In this document: in pieces, positions 1 through 8,314 of the stretch | How the letters are laid out: each line of letters opens with the position of its first letter | Numbering within the stretch: the first letter of the stretch is position 1 | Assembly: GCF_000695625.1 (NCBI RefSeq) | Contig: NZ_JMQI01000079.1 | Span: 284,728-348,727, forward strand | Reading direction: 5' to 3' | Source: Amycolatopsis rifamycinica | GTDB lineage: Bacteria; Actinomycetota; Actinomycetes; Mycobacteriales; Pseudonocardiaceae | DNA length: 64,000 nt | Program-made: the position numbers and the translations under genes | Notes under the pieces: model-generated | What the model was told of the DNA's origin: nothing | Database searches by the model: none | Seen by the model: only the letters and a program-made list of their open reading frames with translations

Positions 1-1499
1 CCGACGAGCATCCCGGCCAGCGCACCCGGCCAGGACAGCTTGCGCCACCAGATGCCCAGCACCAGCAGCGGGCTGAACGTCGACGCGGCGAGCGCGAACG
101 TCAGCCCGATCGACAGCGAGATGTCCTCCGGCCGCAGCACCACCGCCAGCGCGATCGGGCACAGGGCGACCAGCCCGGCCGCCACGCGGAAGTCGCGCAC
201 CCGGCCGGGCAGCAGGTCGGTGGACACCACCCCGGCGACGCTCACCAGCAGTCCGGACGTGCTGGACAGGAACGCCGAGAAGGCGCCGGCCGCGGTGACC
301 GCGCCGAGGAGCCGGCCGCCGATCCCGGGCAGGATCGCCGACGGCAGTTGCAGGATCGCCGCGTCCGCCGTGCCGGTCACCAGCAGTTCGGGCACGTACA
401 TCCGCGACAGGGCGCCCAGCAGCGTCGGGAACAGGTAGAACAGGCCCAGCAGCAGCAGGACGTGCACGGTCGTGCGGCGCGCGGCCTTGCCGTCGGGGTT
501 GGTGTAGAAGCGGACCAGCACGTGCGGCAGGCCCATCGTGCCCAGGAACGTCGCGAACATCAGCGAGTACGTCTGGAGCAGGTCGGTGAGGCTGCCCGAG
601 CCCGGGTGCAGCCAGTCCGCGTTGTCGACGCTCGCGTCGCTGACCACCGGGACCGGCGTGCCGGCCATGAACTTCAGCTTGGTGCCTTCGGACACCGTGT
701 GCGGCGCCAGCGGAGTCCAGTGCGTCGGCCCGGCCGCCGGGCCGTTGTCGGTGCGGCCGTAGGCGTAGAGGTAGGTGTCCGAGGTGACGTGCAGGGTGAC
801 GTCGGTCTGCACGTCGACCGTGGTGTCGCTGACGAAGACCGGCGGTGCGGGCGCACCGAGCGGCCGGAAGCCGTCCGGGCCGCCGCCGGTGAAGAACACC
901 ATGCAGAGCACGAAGGCGGGCACCGAGATCGCGAACAGCTTGATCCAGTACTGGAGCGCCTGGACGACGGTGATCGCCCGCATACCGCCGGAGATCACGT
1001 TGAACGCCACGAGGACCATGACCGCGACGCCGCCCGCCCACACCGGCACCGGGAGGATCGTCGCCAGCGTCAGCCCGGCGCCCTGCAGCTGCGGGACCAT
1101 GTAGAGCACCCCGATGAACACGACGAACGCCGTGGAGAACCGGCGCAGGCCCTGCGAGCCGAGCCGCATCTCGACGAAGTCGGGCAGCGTGTAGGCCCCG
1201 GACCGGCGCAGCGGCGCGGCCACGAACAGCATCAGCGCCAGGTACCCGGCGGTGAACCCGATGGGGAACCACAGCGCGTCGGCGCCGTCCTTCAGCACGA
1301 TTCCGGCGATGCCGAGGAACGAGGCCGCGGACAGGTACTCGCCGGAGATCGCGGCGGCGTTGCGGCGGGACCGCACGGTGCGCCGCGCGACCAGGAAGTC
1401 GTGCGTGCTCGTCGCCGACCGCGAGGAGCGGTGACCGAGGTAGGGCGTCACCACGGCGACCAGCACGATGCCGGTCAAGGCCCACGGGTTCAACTGCAC
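1..1499 (-). CDS. Cation/acetate-type sodium:solute symporter (3' end outside window)
   Basis: Multi-spanning membrane protein of the sodium:solute symporter (SSS) family, closest in layout to ActP/MctC carriers that import acetate and other short monocarboxylates. The visible part, about 499 residues, shows the N-terminal NPWALTGIVLVAVVTPYLG membrane segment, the conserved AAISGEYLSAASFLGIAG region and repeated hydrophobic helices. A polar stretch near residues 195-255 probably forms an external loop. I chose the GTG at 1499 because AGGA lies about 8 nt upstream. The C-terminus runs off the left edge. It follows a DUF485 gene and a LytTR regulator on the same strand, the usual actinobacterial acetate-uptake arrangement. 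The exact substrate is inferred. Confidence 0.88.
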   Translation of the reverse strand, partial: MQLNPWALTGIVLVAVVTPYLGHRSSRSATSTHDFLVARRTVRSRRNAAAISGEYLSAASFLGIAGIVLKDGADALWFPIGFTAGYLALMLFVAAPLRRSGAYTLPDFVEMRLGSQGLRRFSTAFVVFIGVLYMVPQLQGAGLTLATILPVPVWAGGVAVMVLVAFNVISGGMRAITVVQALQYWIKLFAISVPAFVLCMVFFTGGGPDGFRPLGAPAPPVFVSDTTVDVQTDVTLHVTSDTYLYAYGRTDNGPAAGPTHWTPLAPHTVSEGTKLKFMAGTPVPVVSDASVDNADWLHPGSGSLTDLLQTYSLMFATFLGTMGLPHVLVRFYTNPDGKAARRTTVHVLLLLGLFYLFPTLLGALSRMYVPELLVTGTADAAILQLPSAILPGIGGRLLGAVTAAGAFSAFLSSTSGLLVSVAGVVSTDLLPGRVRDFRVAAGLVALCPIALAVVLRPEDISLSIGLTFALAASTFSPLLVLGIWWRKLSWPGALAGMLV

Positions 1500-1530
1500 G
1501 GGAGGAATCCTCGCACGACCTAGTGCGAAA

Positions 1531-2058
1531 CTAGTTTTCGATCATGTCCACGAAAGCGCGTTCGTTGCGTTCGGCCAGGCGGTTGTACCAGATCCCGACG
1601 CCGAACAGGAACGGGAACGGCAGCACGCCGAGAATCAGCCAGGCCACCGGGATACCGAGCAGGCTGGCCCGGGAGAACCCCGGCACCAGGTAGAACAGCA
1701 CGGGCAGCGAGCCGAAGACGCCGACGACGAGCAGCGAGAGCAGCAGCGCCGTCCGCAGCTGCACCTTCACCAGGTGGTCGCGGACGAGCAGCTTCCCCCA
1801 GCTGGTCTGCTCCTCCAGCTCGACCCGGGCGCGCAGGGTGCCGGCGCCGCGGCGGGGATCGTTGAGGATCACCCGCTCGCGCTTGGGTTTCGCGTGGTGT
1901 TCCGGCTTCGGCGGCTCGTTCTCCGGTGCCGGCGGCAGGGACTCGACGACGGCCCGCTCGATCGGCTGCGGCAGCGGCCGCTGCCGGCCCCGCCTGCCGA
2001 GGGTCGGATCCGGTTCGCGGACGCCGTTCGCGCGGCGCTCGTAGTAGTCGTCGGTCAT
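1531..2058 (-). CDS. DUF485-type membrane partner of the symporter
   Basis: A 175-residue protein with a charged, proline-rich cytoplasmic N-terminal half (about 1-100) and two membrane segments (roughly 104-125 and 134-157), ending in a short polar tail. Small DUF485/YjcH-like proteins are commonly encoded beside ActP-type carriers and are thought to be accessory subunits. The long N-terminal extension is more than the family minimum. ATG start at 2058, 13 bp after the LytTR gene; the symporter starts about 30 bp beyond its stop, so the three genes look like one transcript. Direct biochemical function is not established for the family. Confidence 0.75.
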   Translation of the reverse strand: MTDDYYERRANGVREPDPTLGRRGRQRPLPQPIERAVVESLPPAPENEPPKPEHHAKPKRERVILNDPRRGAGTLRARVELEEQTSWGKLLVRDHLVKVQLRTALLLSLLVVGVFGSLPVLFYLVPGFSRASLLGIPVAWLILGVLPFPFLFGVGIWYNRLAERNERAFVDMIEN

Positions 2059-2071
2059 GGCCGGTCCCGGT

Positions 2072-2905
2072 TCAGCCGTTCCGGCCCGAACCGACCAGCC
2101 GGTCCTTCAGCGCGCGGGTGTGCCGCCGGCTCACCGGCAGCACCTTCTCCTCGTTGCCGATGACGACCTGATAGCCGCCCTGGCCCATGCGCAGCTCGGT
2201 GATCAGCGGCAGGGCGACCAGGAACGACCGGTGAATCCGGACGAACCCGGCCTTCTCCCAGCGCTCTTCGAGCTGGGCCAGCGGGATGCGGACCAGGTGG
2301 CTGCCTTCGGTGGTGAACAGCCGCGCGTAGTCGCCCTGCGCCTCGACCCAGCGGACCGAGGAGCGCGGGATGAGCTTCGTGGTGCCGGCCAGCTCGACCG
2401 GGATGACCTCGTCGTCGTTCTTGACCGGCTCGCCGCCCATGGCGCCGGGCGGGGGCGCCGCGGCCGCGGCCAGCTTGTCCAGCACGCGCGTGATGGCGCG
2501 GTCGAGGCGATCCTGCTGGTAGGGCTTGAGGACGTAGTCGAGGGCGCCGAGGTCGAAGGCGTTGACGGCTTCTTCGGCGTGGCCGGTGACGAACACCAGC
2601 GCGGGCGAGGGCCGCAGCGCGGCGAACACGCGCGACATCTCCATGCCGGACAGCCCGGGCATGTCGATGTCCGCGAAGACGGCGTCGACGATCGGCAGGC
2701 CGCGGTCCTTGCGCTCGCGCAGCCGCGGGTCGTCGGTGGACAGCAACCGCAGCGCCTCGGAGGCGTCGATCGCCGGGAACACCTTCGCCACGTGCGGGCT
2801 GTTGCGCAGGCAGTGGACGAGTTCGTCAAGACCGTTCGGCTCGTCGTCCACGGCCAGGACCACGAGTTTCCGGGTGTCATCGTGAGCACTCACAGTGAAA
2901 CGCAT
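2072..2905 (-). CDS. LytTR-family response regulator
   Basis: DNA-binding response regulator of about 277 residues. The receiver domain covers roughly residues 10-130, with acidic residues in VLAVDDEPN, phosphoacceptor region VFADIDMPGLSG and signature lysine in YVLKPY. A LytTR domain covers about 170-272, including WVEAQGDYARLFT and IHRSFLVALPLI. Start taken as ATG 2905; ATG 2914 and GTG 2893 are possible alternatives and no strong ribosome site separates them. It sits directly upstream of the DUF485 and symporter genes, so it probably controls carboxylate uptake. The likely cognate kinase lies 2.5 kb upstream at 5463-6788. Confidence 0.88.
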   Translation of the reverse strand: MRFTVSAHDDTRKLVVLAVDDEPNGLDELVHCLRNSPHVAKVFPAIDASEALRLLSTDDPRLRERKDRGLPIVDAVFADIDMPGLSGMEMSRVFAALRPSPALVFVTGHAEEAVNAFDLGALDYVLKPYQQDRLDRAITRVLDKLAAAAAPPPGAMGGEPVKNDDEVIPVELAGTTKLIPRSSVRWVEAQGDYARLFTTEGSHLVRIPLAQLEERWEKAGFVRIHRSFLVALPLITELRMGQGGYQVVIGNEEKVLPVSRRHTRALKDRLVGSGRNG

Positions 2906-2956
2906 CCTGCCCATTGCCGAGTGCAATGTCCAGCCCCTGTCTGCCTGATGTGGGAA

Positions 2957-2981
2957 GACCCGCGGCCGGGGACCGCGGGTC
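2957..2981 (-). terminator. Hairpin after the GH16 gene
   Basis: Perfect 9-bp inverted repeat GACCCGCGG / CCGCGGGTC with a 7-nt loop, just past the glucanase stop codon and before the LytTR start. It probably ends glucanase transcription, which would make the LytTR operon an independent unit. No U-run follows. Confidence 0.55.
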
Positions 2982-2989
2982 CCCTCGTC

Positions 2990-4375
2990 TCAGTGCACGA
3001 AGGTGAACCAGTTGAGGTTCACGAAATCCGCGGGCTGGCCGCTCGTGAACGTCAGGTACACGTTGTGCACGCCGGTCACCGCGCTGATGTTCGCCGGGAC
3101 GGTCCGCCAGCTCTGCCAGCCCCCGGTGTTGCCCAGCGCGAAGCTGCCGATGGGCGCGTTGGATCGGCTGTCGAGCCGCACCTCGACGAGCCCGCTCACG
3201 CCGGCCGCCGCGCCGGAGGCGACCCTGGCCTGGAAGTTCGTGGCCGCGGAGCTGCCGAAGTCGATGTTCGGGTAGAGCGCCCAGTCGCCGTTGGCCACCG
3301 CGCCGACGTTCTGGCCGCCGCCGGCGTCGGTGGTGGCCTCGGTGATCATCCCGGACTGCTGGCCGAACGCCTCCGCCTGGATGGTGCTGTAGGCGCTGCC
3401 GCCACCGGACGGCGGCGTGGTCGTGGTGGGCGGGGTGGTCGTGCCGCCGCCGCCGCGGGTGGACACCGTGACGTAGTCGACGACCATCGGGTGACCGGGC
3501 ACGATCCCCGGCCCCGGCGTGGTCGTGCCCGAGTTGTTGTTCGGGAACGCGCCGCCGATGGCCAGGTTCAGCAGCACGAAGTAGCCCTGGTGGGTCGTCA
3601 TGTTCGCCCAGGTGGTCGCGTCGACCTGGTTCTGGCTCACCGAGTGGAACTGCTGGCCGTCGACGAACCACCGGAAGACCTGCGGGCTGGTGCTCGCGTC
3701 CCATTCGAAGCGGTAGGTGTGGAAGGCCGACTGGCAGCTGCTGCCCGGGCAGGCCCGGTTGTTCGGCAGGCCGGTGGTCTCGTTGCACGGGCCGCCCGGG
3801 TTTACCCCGCAGTGCAGGACGCCCCAGACCGAGTTGATCCCGTTGACGTTCTCCATGATGTCGAACTCGCCGACGGCGGGCCAGTTCCAGTAGTTGCCGC
3901 GGTACGGGCCGCCGAGCGCCCAGAACGCGGGCCAGTAGCCGAGCGCAGCCGCGCCGGTGACGTTCGGCATCTGGATCCGGCTTTCGATCCGCACGACCCC
4001 GCCCGCCGGGGGCCGGAAGTCGGCGCGCTGGGTCTCGATGCGGGCCGACGTCCAGTTGCCCGCGCTGTCGCGCAACGGCGTGATGCGGAGGTTGCCGGCG
4101 CCGTCCTGCGCGAGGTTGGCCGTGCTCGCAGTGTAGTTCTGGATCTCGCCGGTGCCCCAGTTGGCGGGGCCGCCGGGGTAGCCGTGGCCGGTGTCGATGA
4201 TCCAGTTCGCGCTCGAGGGGAGCGAGCCCGCACCGCCGGTGAAGTCGTCGGCGAACACGGTGGTCCAGCCCGATTCGGGCGGCGGGATGGACGCGGCCGC
4301 GGGCAGCGTCAGCGGGACGGCGATGAGCGCGGCGCCGAGCACGGCACCGAGGGCGAGTCTGCGGGAGTGGGGCAT
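2990..4375 (-). CDS. Secreted GH16 beta-1,3-glucanase with C-terminal CBM6
   Basis: Secreted endo-glucanase of 461 residues, probably acting on beta-1,3- or mixed-linkage glucans. A Sec signal peptide (1 to about 29, ending PAAAS) precedes a GH16 domain (about 35-310) with catalytic motif E-F-D-I-M-E, giving nucleophile Glu170 and acid/base Glu175. A Gly/Thr/Pro linker (about 318-342) leads to a CBM6-like domain beginning YSTIQAEAFG. ATG 4375 is chosen because an AAGGAGG site lies about 8 nt upstream and the signal peptide begins there. That ribosome site is buried in a strong hairpin (separate entry). It lies inside the LytS/LytTR locus, but no shared role is evident. Confidence 0.92.
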   Translation of the reverse strand: MPHSRRLALGAVLGAALIAVPLTLPAAASIPPPESGWTTVFADDFTGGAGSLPSSANWIIDTGHGYPGGPANWGTGEIQNYTASTANLAQDGAGNLRITPLRDSAGNWTSARIETQRADFRPPAGGVVRIESRIQMPNVTGAAALGYWPAFWALGGPYRGNYWNWPAVGEFDIMENVNGINSVWGVLHCGVNPGGPCNETTGLPNNRACPGSSCQSAFHTYRFEWDASTSPQVFRWFVDGQQFHSVSQNQVDATTWANMTTHQGYFVLLNLAIGGAFPNNNSGTTTPGPGIVPGHPMVVDYVTVSTRGGGGTTTPPTTTTPPSGGGSAYSTIQAEAFGQQSGMITEATTDAGGGQNVGAVANGDWALYPNIDFGSSAATNFQARVASGAAAGVSGLVEVRLDSRSNAPIGSFALGNTGGWQSWRTVPANISAVTGVHNVYLTFTSGQPADFVNLNWFTFVH

Positions 4376-4385
4376 CGGGGACGAC

Positions 4386-4438
4386 CTCCTTGTCGACCGG
4401 ATTTGTTGCCGTTCGCAACAAAGCCCGCCGACAAGGAG
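4386..4438 (-). promoter_or_regulatory. Nested hairpin covering the GH16 ribosome-binding site
   Basis: Outer perfect 10-bp repeat CTCCTTGTCG (4386-4395) / CGACAAGGAG (4429-4438) encloses an inner perfect 8-bp repeat TTTGTTGC (4402-4409) / GCAACAAA (4415-4422). In the transcript the 3' outer arm contains the AAGGAG of the glucanase ribosome site, so the folded leader would hide it. The inner repeat could alternatively be a repressor operator at DNA level. The sequence shows the pairing; regulation is inferred. Confidence 0.6.
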
Positions 4439-4533
4439 AACTGACGTCCCCACGCCGATTCCAGAGGCGTTACACGGGTTGGGTGATCCAGGTCACAAGA
4501 AGTGCCCGGAAGTACCCGAACCGGACATCGGCG

Positions 4534-5379
4534 TCAGAGGCCGAAGCGGGACCAGGCCGCCTTCTGCGTCACCGCGTCCAGCACCGCCGACGCCGCCGCC
4601 GGTGCCCCGAGGCCGAGGCGCGCCAGCAGGGGCTTCTTCGGCTCGGCCACCGAGATCTCCGCGTCCGGGTAGCGCTCGGTGACGATCTGGCGGAGGCTGC
4701 CGAGGCCGTCGGCCAGGCCCAGCTCGACCGCCTTCGCACCGAGCCAGACGTCGCCGGTGAACAGGTCCTCCGAGTCGGCCAGCCGGTCGCCGCGGCGCTC
4801 CTTGACCCAGTTCACGAACAACTCGTGGAGCTGGGTGTGCATCTTCTTCAGCCACTCGACGTCTTCGGGCTTCTCCGGCGAGAACGGGTCCAGCCGCGAC
4901 TTGTTCGCGCCCGCCGTGTGCAGCCGCCGCTCGATGCCGAAGCGTTCGAGCAGGCCGGTGAACCCGAAGCCGCCGCTGATCACGCCGATCGAGCCGACCA
5001 TCGACGTCCGGTGCGCGTAGATCTCGTCCGCCGCGCAGGCCAGCCAGTACCCGCCCGACGCGGCGACGTCCTCGCAGAACGCCAGCACCGGCACGTTCTT
5101 CTCGTCGGCCAGCTGGCGGATGCGCTCGGCGACCAGGCCGGACTGCGTCGGGGCGCCACCGGGCGAGTTGATCAGCAGCGCGACCGCCTTCAGCCGCTCG
5201 TGACCGAACGCCCTGGTCAGCGCCGTTTCCACTGCGGCCAGGTTGATCGCCCCCCTGGCCAGCGGCGACGGCGACGGGGTGATCACGCCGTGCAGCTTCA
5301 CCACGGCCACGACGTCCTTGCGCTCCACGCGGTCGGCGAGCCCCGGGATCCGCGAAGCCAGTTTGTCCGTAACGCTCAT
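4534..5379 (-). CDS. sppA: S49-family peptidase, SppA-like
   Basis: Short-form signal-peptide-peptidase-like serine protease of 281 residues. The ClpP-like fold is seen in LLINSPGGAPTQSG and EDVAASGGYWLACAADEIYA, with catalytic Ser108 in ASGGYWLA and the general-base Lys160 in GANKSRLDPF. There is no clear N-terminal membrane anchor, so this is the soluble, single-domain type rather than the long E. coli SppA. Family members degrade residual signal peptides or membrane-associated substrates. Start ATG 5379. It stands alone, between the GH16 gene and the LytS kinase, all on the minus strand. Confidence 0.88.
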   Translation of the reverse strand: MSVTDKLASRIPGLADRVERKDVVAVVKLHGVITPSPSPLARGAINLAAVETALTRAFGHERLKAVALLINSPGGAPTQSGLVAERIRQLADEKNVPVLAFCEDVAASGGYWLACAADEIYAHRTSMVGSIGVISGGFGFTGLLERFGIERRLHTAGANKSRLDPFSPEKPEDVEWLKKMHTQLHELFVNWVKERRGDRLADSEDLFTGDVWLGAKAVELGLADGLGSLRQIVTERYPDAEISVAEPKKPLLARLGLGAPAAASAVLDAVTQKAAWSRFGL

Positions 5380-5410
5380 GAAGCCCAGGCTAGCCGGATT
5401 TTTCGGGGGT

Positions 5411-5430
5411 CCGGGTGGCGAAGCCCCCGG
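5411..5430 (-). terminator. Hairpin after the LytS-like kinase gene
   Basis: CCGGGTGGC-GAA-GCCCCCGG forms a 9-bp stem with one mismatch and a 3-nt loop, about 35 bp past the kinase stop codon. This is a common GC-rich actinobacterial terminator form without a U-run. Confidence 0.45.
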
Positions 5431-5462
5431 CCCGGGACGAAGCCCTGGATGTCACAGCGGAG

Positions 5463-6788
5463 TCAGCCCATGGGGAGGATGCCGGAGCGGGTGCCGTTGA
5501 CGCCGTTCACCTCGGCCCCGGTCAGCTGGGCGGGCCCGCCCTGTGCCGGGACGTCGGCCTCGCTCCGGTCGGCGTCGGAGCTGTAGTCGGGCATGTTCGG
5601 CCGGACACCAGGGACGAACTTCGGCACCCGCAGCGTCACCTTCATGCCGGCCCCGGGCGCGGTCTCGACCATCACCGCGTAGTCGCTGCCGAAGACCTGC
5701 TGCATGCGCTGGTTGATGTTGCCGAGCCCGACGTGCGCGCCGGTGCGGTGGGCGCTCTTGAGGTCGTTGAGCCGCCGCGGGTCCATGCCGATGCCGTCGT
5801 CCTCGACGCTGATCAGCGCCTCGGTGCCGTAGTCCTGCGCGATCACCGTGACGCAGCCGCCGCTCGGCTTGCTGGCCAGCCCGTGCTTGACCGCGTTCTC
5901 CACCAGCGGCTGGATGATCAGGAACGGCACGACGACGCTGAGCACCTCGGGCGCGATCTTCATCCGCACCTCGAGCCGTCCGCCGAAGCGGGCGTTCTCG
6001 ATGGTCAGGTAGCGGTCGATGTTGCGCAGCTCCTCGGCGAGCGAGATGAACATGCCCGACGTCCGGAACGAGTAGCGCGTGAAGTCGGCGAAGTCCTGAA
6101 GCAGCTCTCGCGCCTCTTCGGGGTCCGTGCGGATCAGCGCGGAGATCGTGTTCAGCGCGTTGTAGACGAAGTGCGGCGAGATCTGCGCCCGCAGCGCCTT
6201 GATCTCGGCCTGCTGCAGCTGGTGCTTGGACTCGTCGAGCCGGGCGAGCTCGAACTGGGTGCAGACGAACTGGGCGACGGCGTCGGCCATCTGCACCAGC
6301 CGGCCGCGGGTCCGGCCGACGACGATCAGCGCCGCCTCGGTCTCCCCCTCCACCAGCAGCGGCACGATGACGGCGGTCTTCATCCGGCAGGTGCCGCGGT
6401 GGTTGCACGGCATCCGGTCGTGCGCCACGACCTCGCGCCGGTGCTTGCGGATCGCCGCCCCGATCGCCTCGACGAGGTCGACGTAGTGCTCGTTCGCCTC
6501 GCCGTCCCACGACAGCAGCGTGCCCTCGCTGTCGGTGATGCCGACGGCGACGCAGTCGAGCATCTGCAGCAGCTGCGTGGTGATCTTGTCGGCGGCTTCC
6601 TCGTCCAGGCCGGAGCGGAGGTTCGGCGCGGCCTTCCACATCCGGTGGACGGCCTCCAGCATGGCCTCTTCCTTCAGGCTGGCCGGCTTGCGCTGCCTGA
6701 GGAACAGCACGATCACCGCGACCAGGAGGAGCACCACAAGAGCCCACGGGACGATCTGCGCAAGCGGGAACCCGGACACGGCGTCCAT
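5463..6788 (-). CDS. LytS/YehU-type sensor histidine kinase
   Basis: Membrane sensor kinase of 441 residues. One N-terminal transmembrane helix (about 10-30) is followed by a GAF-like sensor region (about 60-185) with a Cys pair in PCNHRGTC (128 and 134). The His_kinase domain carries phospho-acceptor His206 in ISPHFVYNAL. The ATPase region has N-box VENAVKHGL and G-boxes VEDDGIGMD and GLGNINQRM. The phospho-acceptor block and dimerisation style are those of LytS-class kinases that pair with LytTR regulators. ATG 6788 is preferred over an upstream TTG at 6839. The only LytTR regulator in the window is at 2072-2905, so they are probable partners despite two intervening genes. Confidence 0.88.
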   Translation of the reverse strand: MDAVSGFPLAQIVPWALVVLLLVAVIVLFLRQRKPASLKEEAMLEAVHRMWKAAPNLRSGLDEEAADKITTQLLQMLDCVAVGITDSEGTLLSWDGEANEHYVDLVEAIGAAIRKHRREVVAHDRMPCNHRGTCRMKTAVIVPLLVEGETEAALIVVGRTRGRLVQMADAVAQFVCTQFELARLDESKHQLQQAEIKALRAQISPHFVYNALNTISALIRTDPEEARELLQDFADFTRYSFRTSGMFISLAEELRNIDRYLTIENARFGGRLEVRMKIAPEVLSVVVPFLIIQPLVENAVKHGLASKPSGGCVTVIAQDYGTEALISVEDDGIGMDPRRLNDLKSAHRTGAHVGLGNINQRMQQVFGSDYAVMVETAPGAGMKVTLRVPKFVPGVRPNMPDYSSDADRSEADVPAQGGPAQLTGAEVNGVNGTRSGILPMG

Positions 6789-6887
6789 GCTCTGCGCTCG
6801 ACCGACCGGGTGCAAGGCCTGATCCCACTTTCTGTCCAACGACGATGACCGAGGGTTGAGAGGACCCTACCCAGCGTCCGGAAGCGG

Positions 6888-7748
6888 CTACTTCAGGAGC
6901 CGCGACATCCGGCGGTCGGCCAGCGGCTTGCCGCCGGTCTGGCAGGTCGGGCAGTACTGGAACGACTTGTCGGCGAAGGATATTTCGCGGATCGTGTCGC
7001 CGCAGACGGGACACGGCAGCCCGGTGCGCGCGTGCACCCGCAGGCCCGACCGCTTCTCCCCCTTCAGCCGGGCCGCCTTCTGCCCCACCGACCGCTCGAC
7101 GGCGTCCGTCTCGATCTCGTGGATCGCCTCGGCGAGGGTTTCCAGCGCGCCTTCGTCGAGCTTGCCGATCGTGGCGTACGGCGAGAGCTTCGCGCGGTGC
7201 ATGATCTCGTCGGAGTAGGCGTTGCCGATCCCGGCGAGCAGCGACTGGTCGGTGAGCGCCCACTTCAGCCGGGTGTTCTTGCCGGCGAAGAGCTCCCGCA
7301 GCTGGGCGGCGTCCACGGCGAGCGCGTCCGGCCCCAGCCGCGCCACGCTCGCGATCTCCTGCGGGTCCTTGACGACCCACACCGCCAGGCCCTTCTTCGT
7401 GCCCGCCTCGGTGAGGTCGAACCCCGGGCCGGTGGCCGACTCGAGGTGCACCCGCAGCGAGATGGGGCCCTTCCCCGGCTTCAGGGGCGCCGCGGCGAGG
7501 CCGTCGGACCAGCGCAGCCAGCCCGCGCGGGCCAGGTGGACGACCAGGTGCAGGTCGCCGGCCACGACGTCCAGGTGCTTGCCGTGCCGGGTCGCGCCGG
7601 TGATCTCGCGGCCGTGCAGTTCGGTCCACGGCGGTGTCGCCGTCTTCAGCACGCTGAGCGATGCGACATCGATGCGGAAGATCGTCCGGCCGACAGCGTT
7701 CTCGCGCAGGTGGTGAGCCAGTGCTTCGACCTCGGGTAGCTCGGGCAT
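6888..7748 (-). CDS. Fpg/Nei-family DNA glycosylase
   Basis: Base-excision repair glycosylase/AP lyase of 286 residues. It begins MPELPEVEAL, giving the catalytic Pro2 (Schiff-base nucleophile) and Glu3. The helix-two-turn-helix has GIGNAYSDEIMHRAKLSPY, and a C-terminal zinc finger has CPVC and CPTC pairs about 20 residues apart. Length is typical. The N-terminus fits Fpg/MutM, but the zinc-finger end QTGGKPLADRRMSRLLK resembles actinobacterial Nei2-like proteins, so the preferred lesion is uncertain. ATG 7748. The next gene upstream on the same strand starts at 8201 and ends 12 bp before it, so they may be co-transcribed. Confidence 0.92.
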   Translation of the reverse strand: MPELPEVEALAHHLRENAVGRTIFRIDVASLSVLKTATPPWTELHGREITGATRHGKHLDVVAGDLHLVVHLARAGWLRWSDGLAAAPLKPGKGPISLRVHLESATGPGFDLTEAGTKKGLAVWVVKDPQEIASVARLGPDALAVDAAQLRELFAGKNTRLKWALTDQSLLAGIGNAYSDEIMHRAKLSPYATIGKLDEGALETLAEAIHEIETDAVERSVGQKAARLKGEKRSGLRVHARTGLPCPVCGDTIREISFADKSFQYCPTCQTGGKPLADRRMSRLLK

Positions 7749-7760
7749 GGCTCCAGTGTC

Positions 7761-8201
7761 CTACTCGACCGGGTGAAGCGGCCCGTCGAAGTCCGGCAGC
7801 GAGTGCCGCTGGATGGTCTTGGAGATCTTCTTGACCTCGCCCTGCACGGTGAACATGCCGCGGATGGTGCCGACCCAGCGCTCGGACGGCCGGTCACCGG
7901 TCACGTCGCCCTCGGTCTCCGCGACCACGGTCCACGGCCGCCGCAGCACCCACCGCAGGGGGAAGAAGAGCACCACGAGCAGCAGCGCCAGCAACACCCA
8001 GGCCGGGATGTTGACCTGGTCCGGCGTCCACACGATCAGGATCACGGCCAGCAGCGCGGTGACCACGATCATCGCGATCCCCGGCCCGTAGCTGCCCGCG
8101 ACGTCGTGCTCGAAGTCGTCGGCCGTCGCCGGTGCGCGCCATTCCATCTGGGCACGGACCACCCAGTCGCGGCCGTCTTCGCCGCGTACCAGCCGGTTCA
8201 T
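7761..8201 (-). CDS. Conserved actinobacterial membrane protein
   Basis: A 146-residue protein with two adjacent hydrophobic segments (about 43-60 and 65-85) flanked by soluble ends. The N-terminal half (LVRGEDGRDWVVRAQMEWR) and the C-terminal half (ISKTIQRHSLPDFDGPLHP) look conserved rather than low-complexity. GGGAGG about 8 nt before ATG 8201 supports the start. I do not recognise a functional domain. Its stop is 12 bp from the glycosylase start, suggesting co-transcription. Confidence 0.75.
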   Translation of the reverse strand: MNRLVRGEDGRDWVVRAQMEWRAPATADDFEHDVAGSYGPGIAMIVVTALLAVILIVWTPDQVNIPAWVLLALLLVVLFFPLRWVLRRPWTVVAETEGDVTGDRPSERWVGTIRGMFTVQGEVKKISKTIQRHSLPDFDGPLHPVE

Positions 8202-8314
8202 TCAGTTGCCTCCCGGGGCGCCCGCAGGGTGAGCAGTACAACGGTACCGTGCCCGGGCTCACCCGCGCGAGGGAGGAACCGGACAACTCGCCCGCCAGAG
8301 GAGATCACCGCTGA

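Noticed and set aside
348..4444. Very long open frames on the plus strand (for example 348-1523 and 2057-4444)
   Set aside because: They lie antisense to the symporter, LytTR and GH16 genes. Translations are Arg/Ala/His-rich without domains, the usual effect of high third-position GC.
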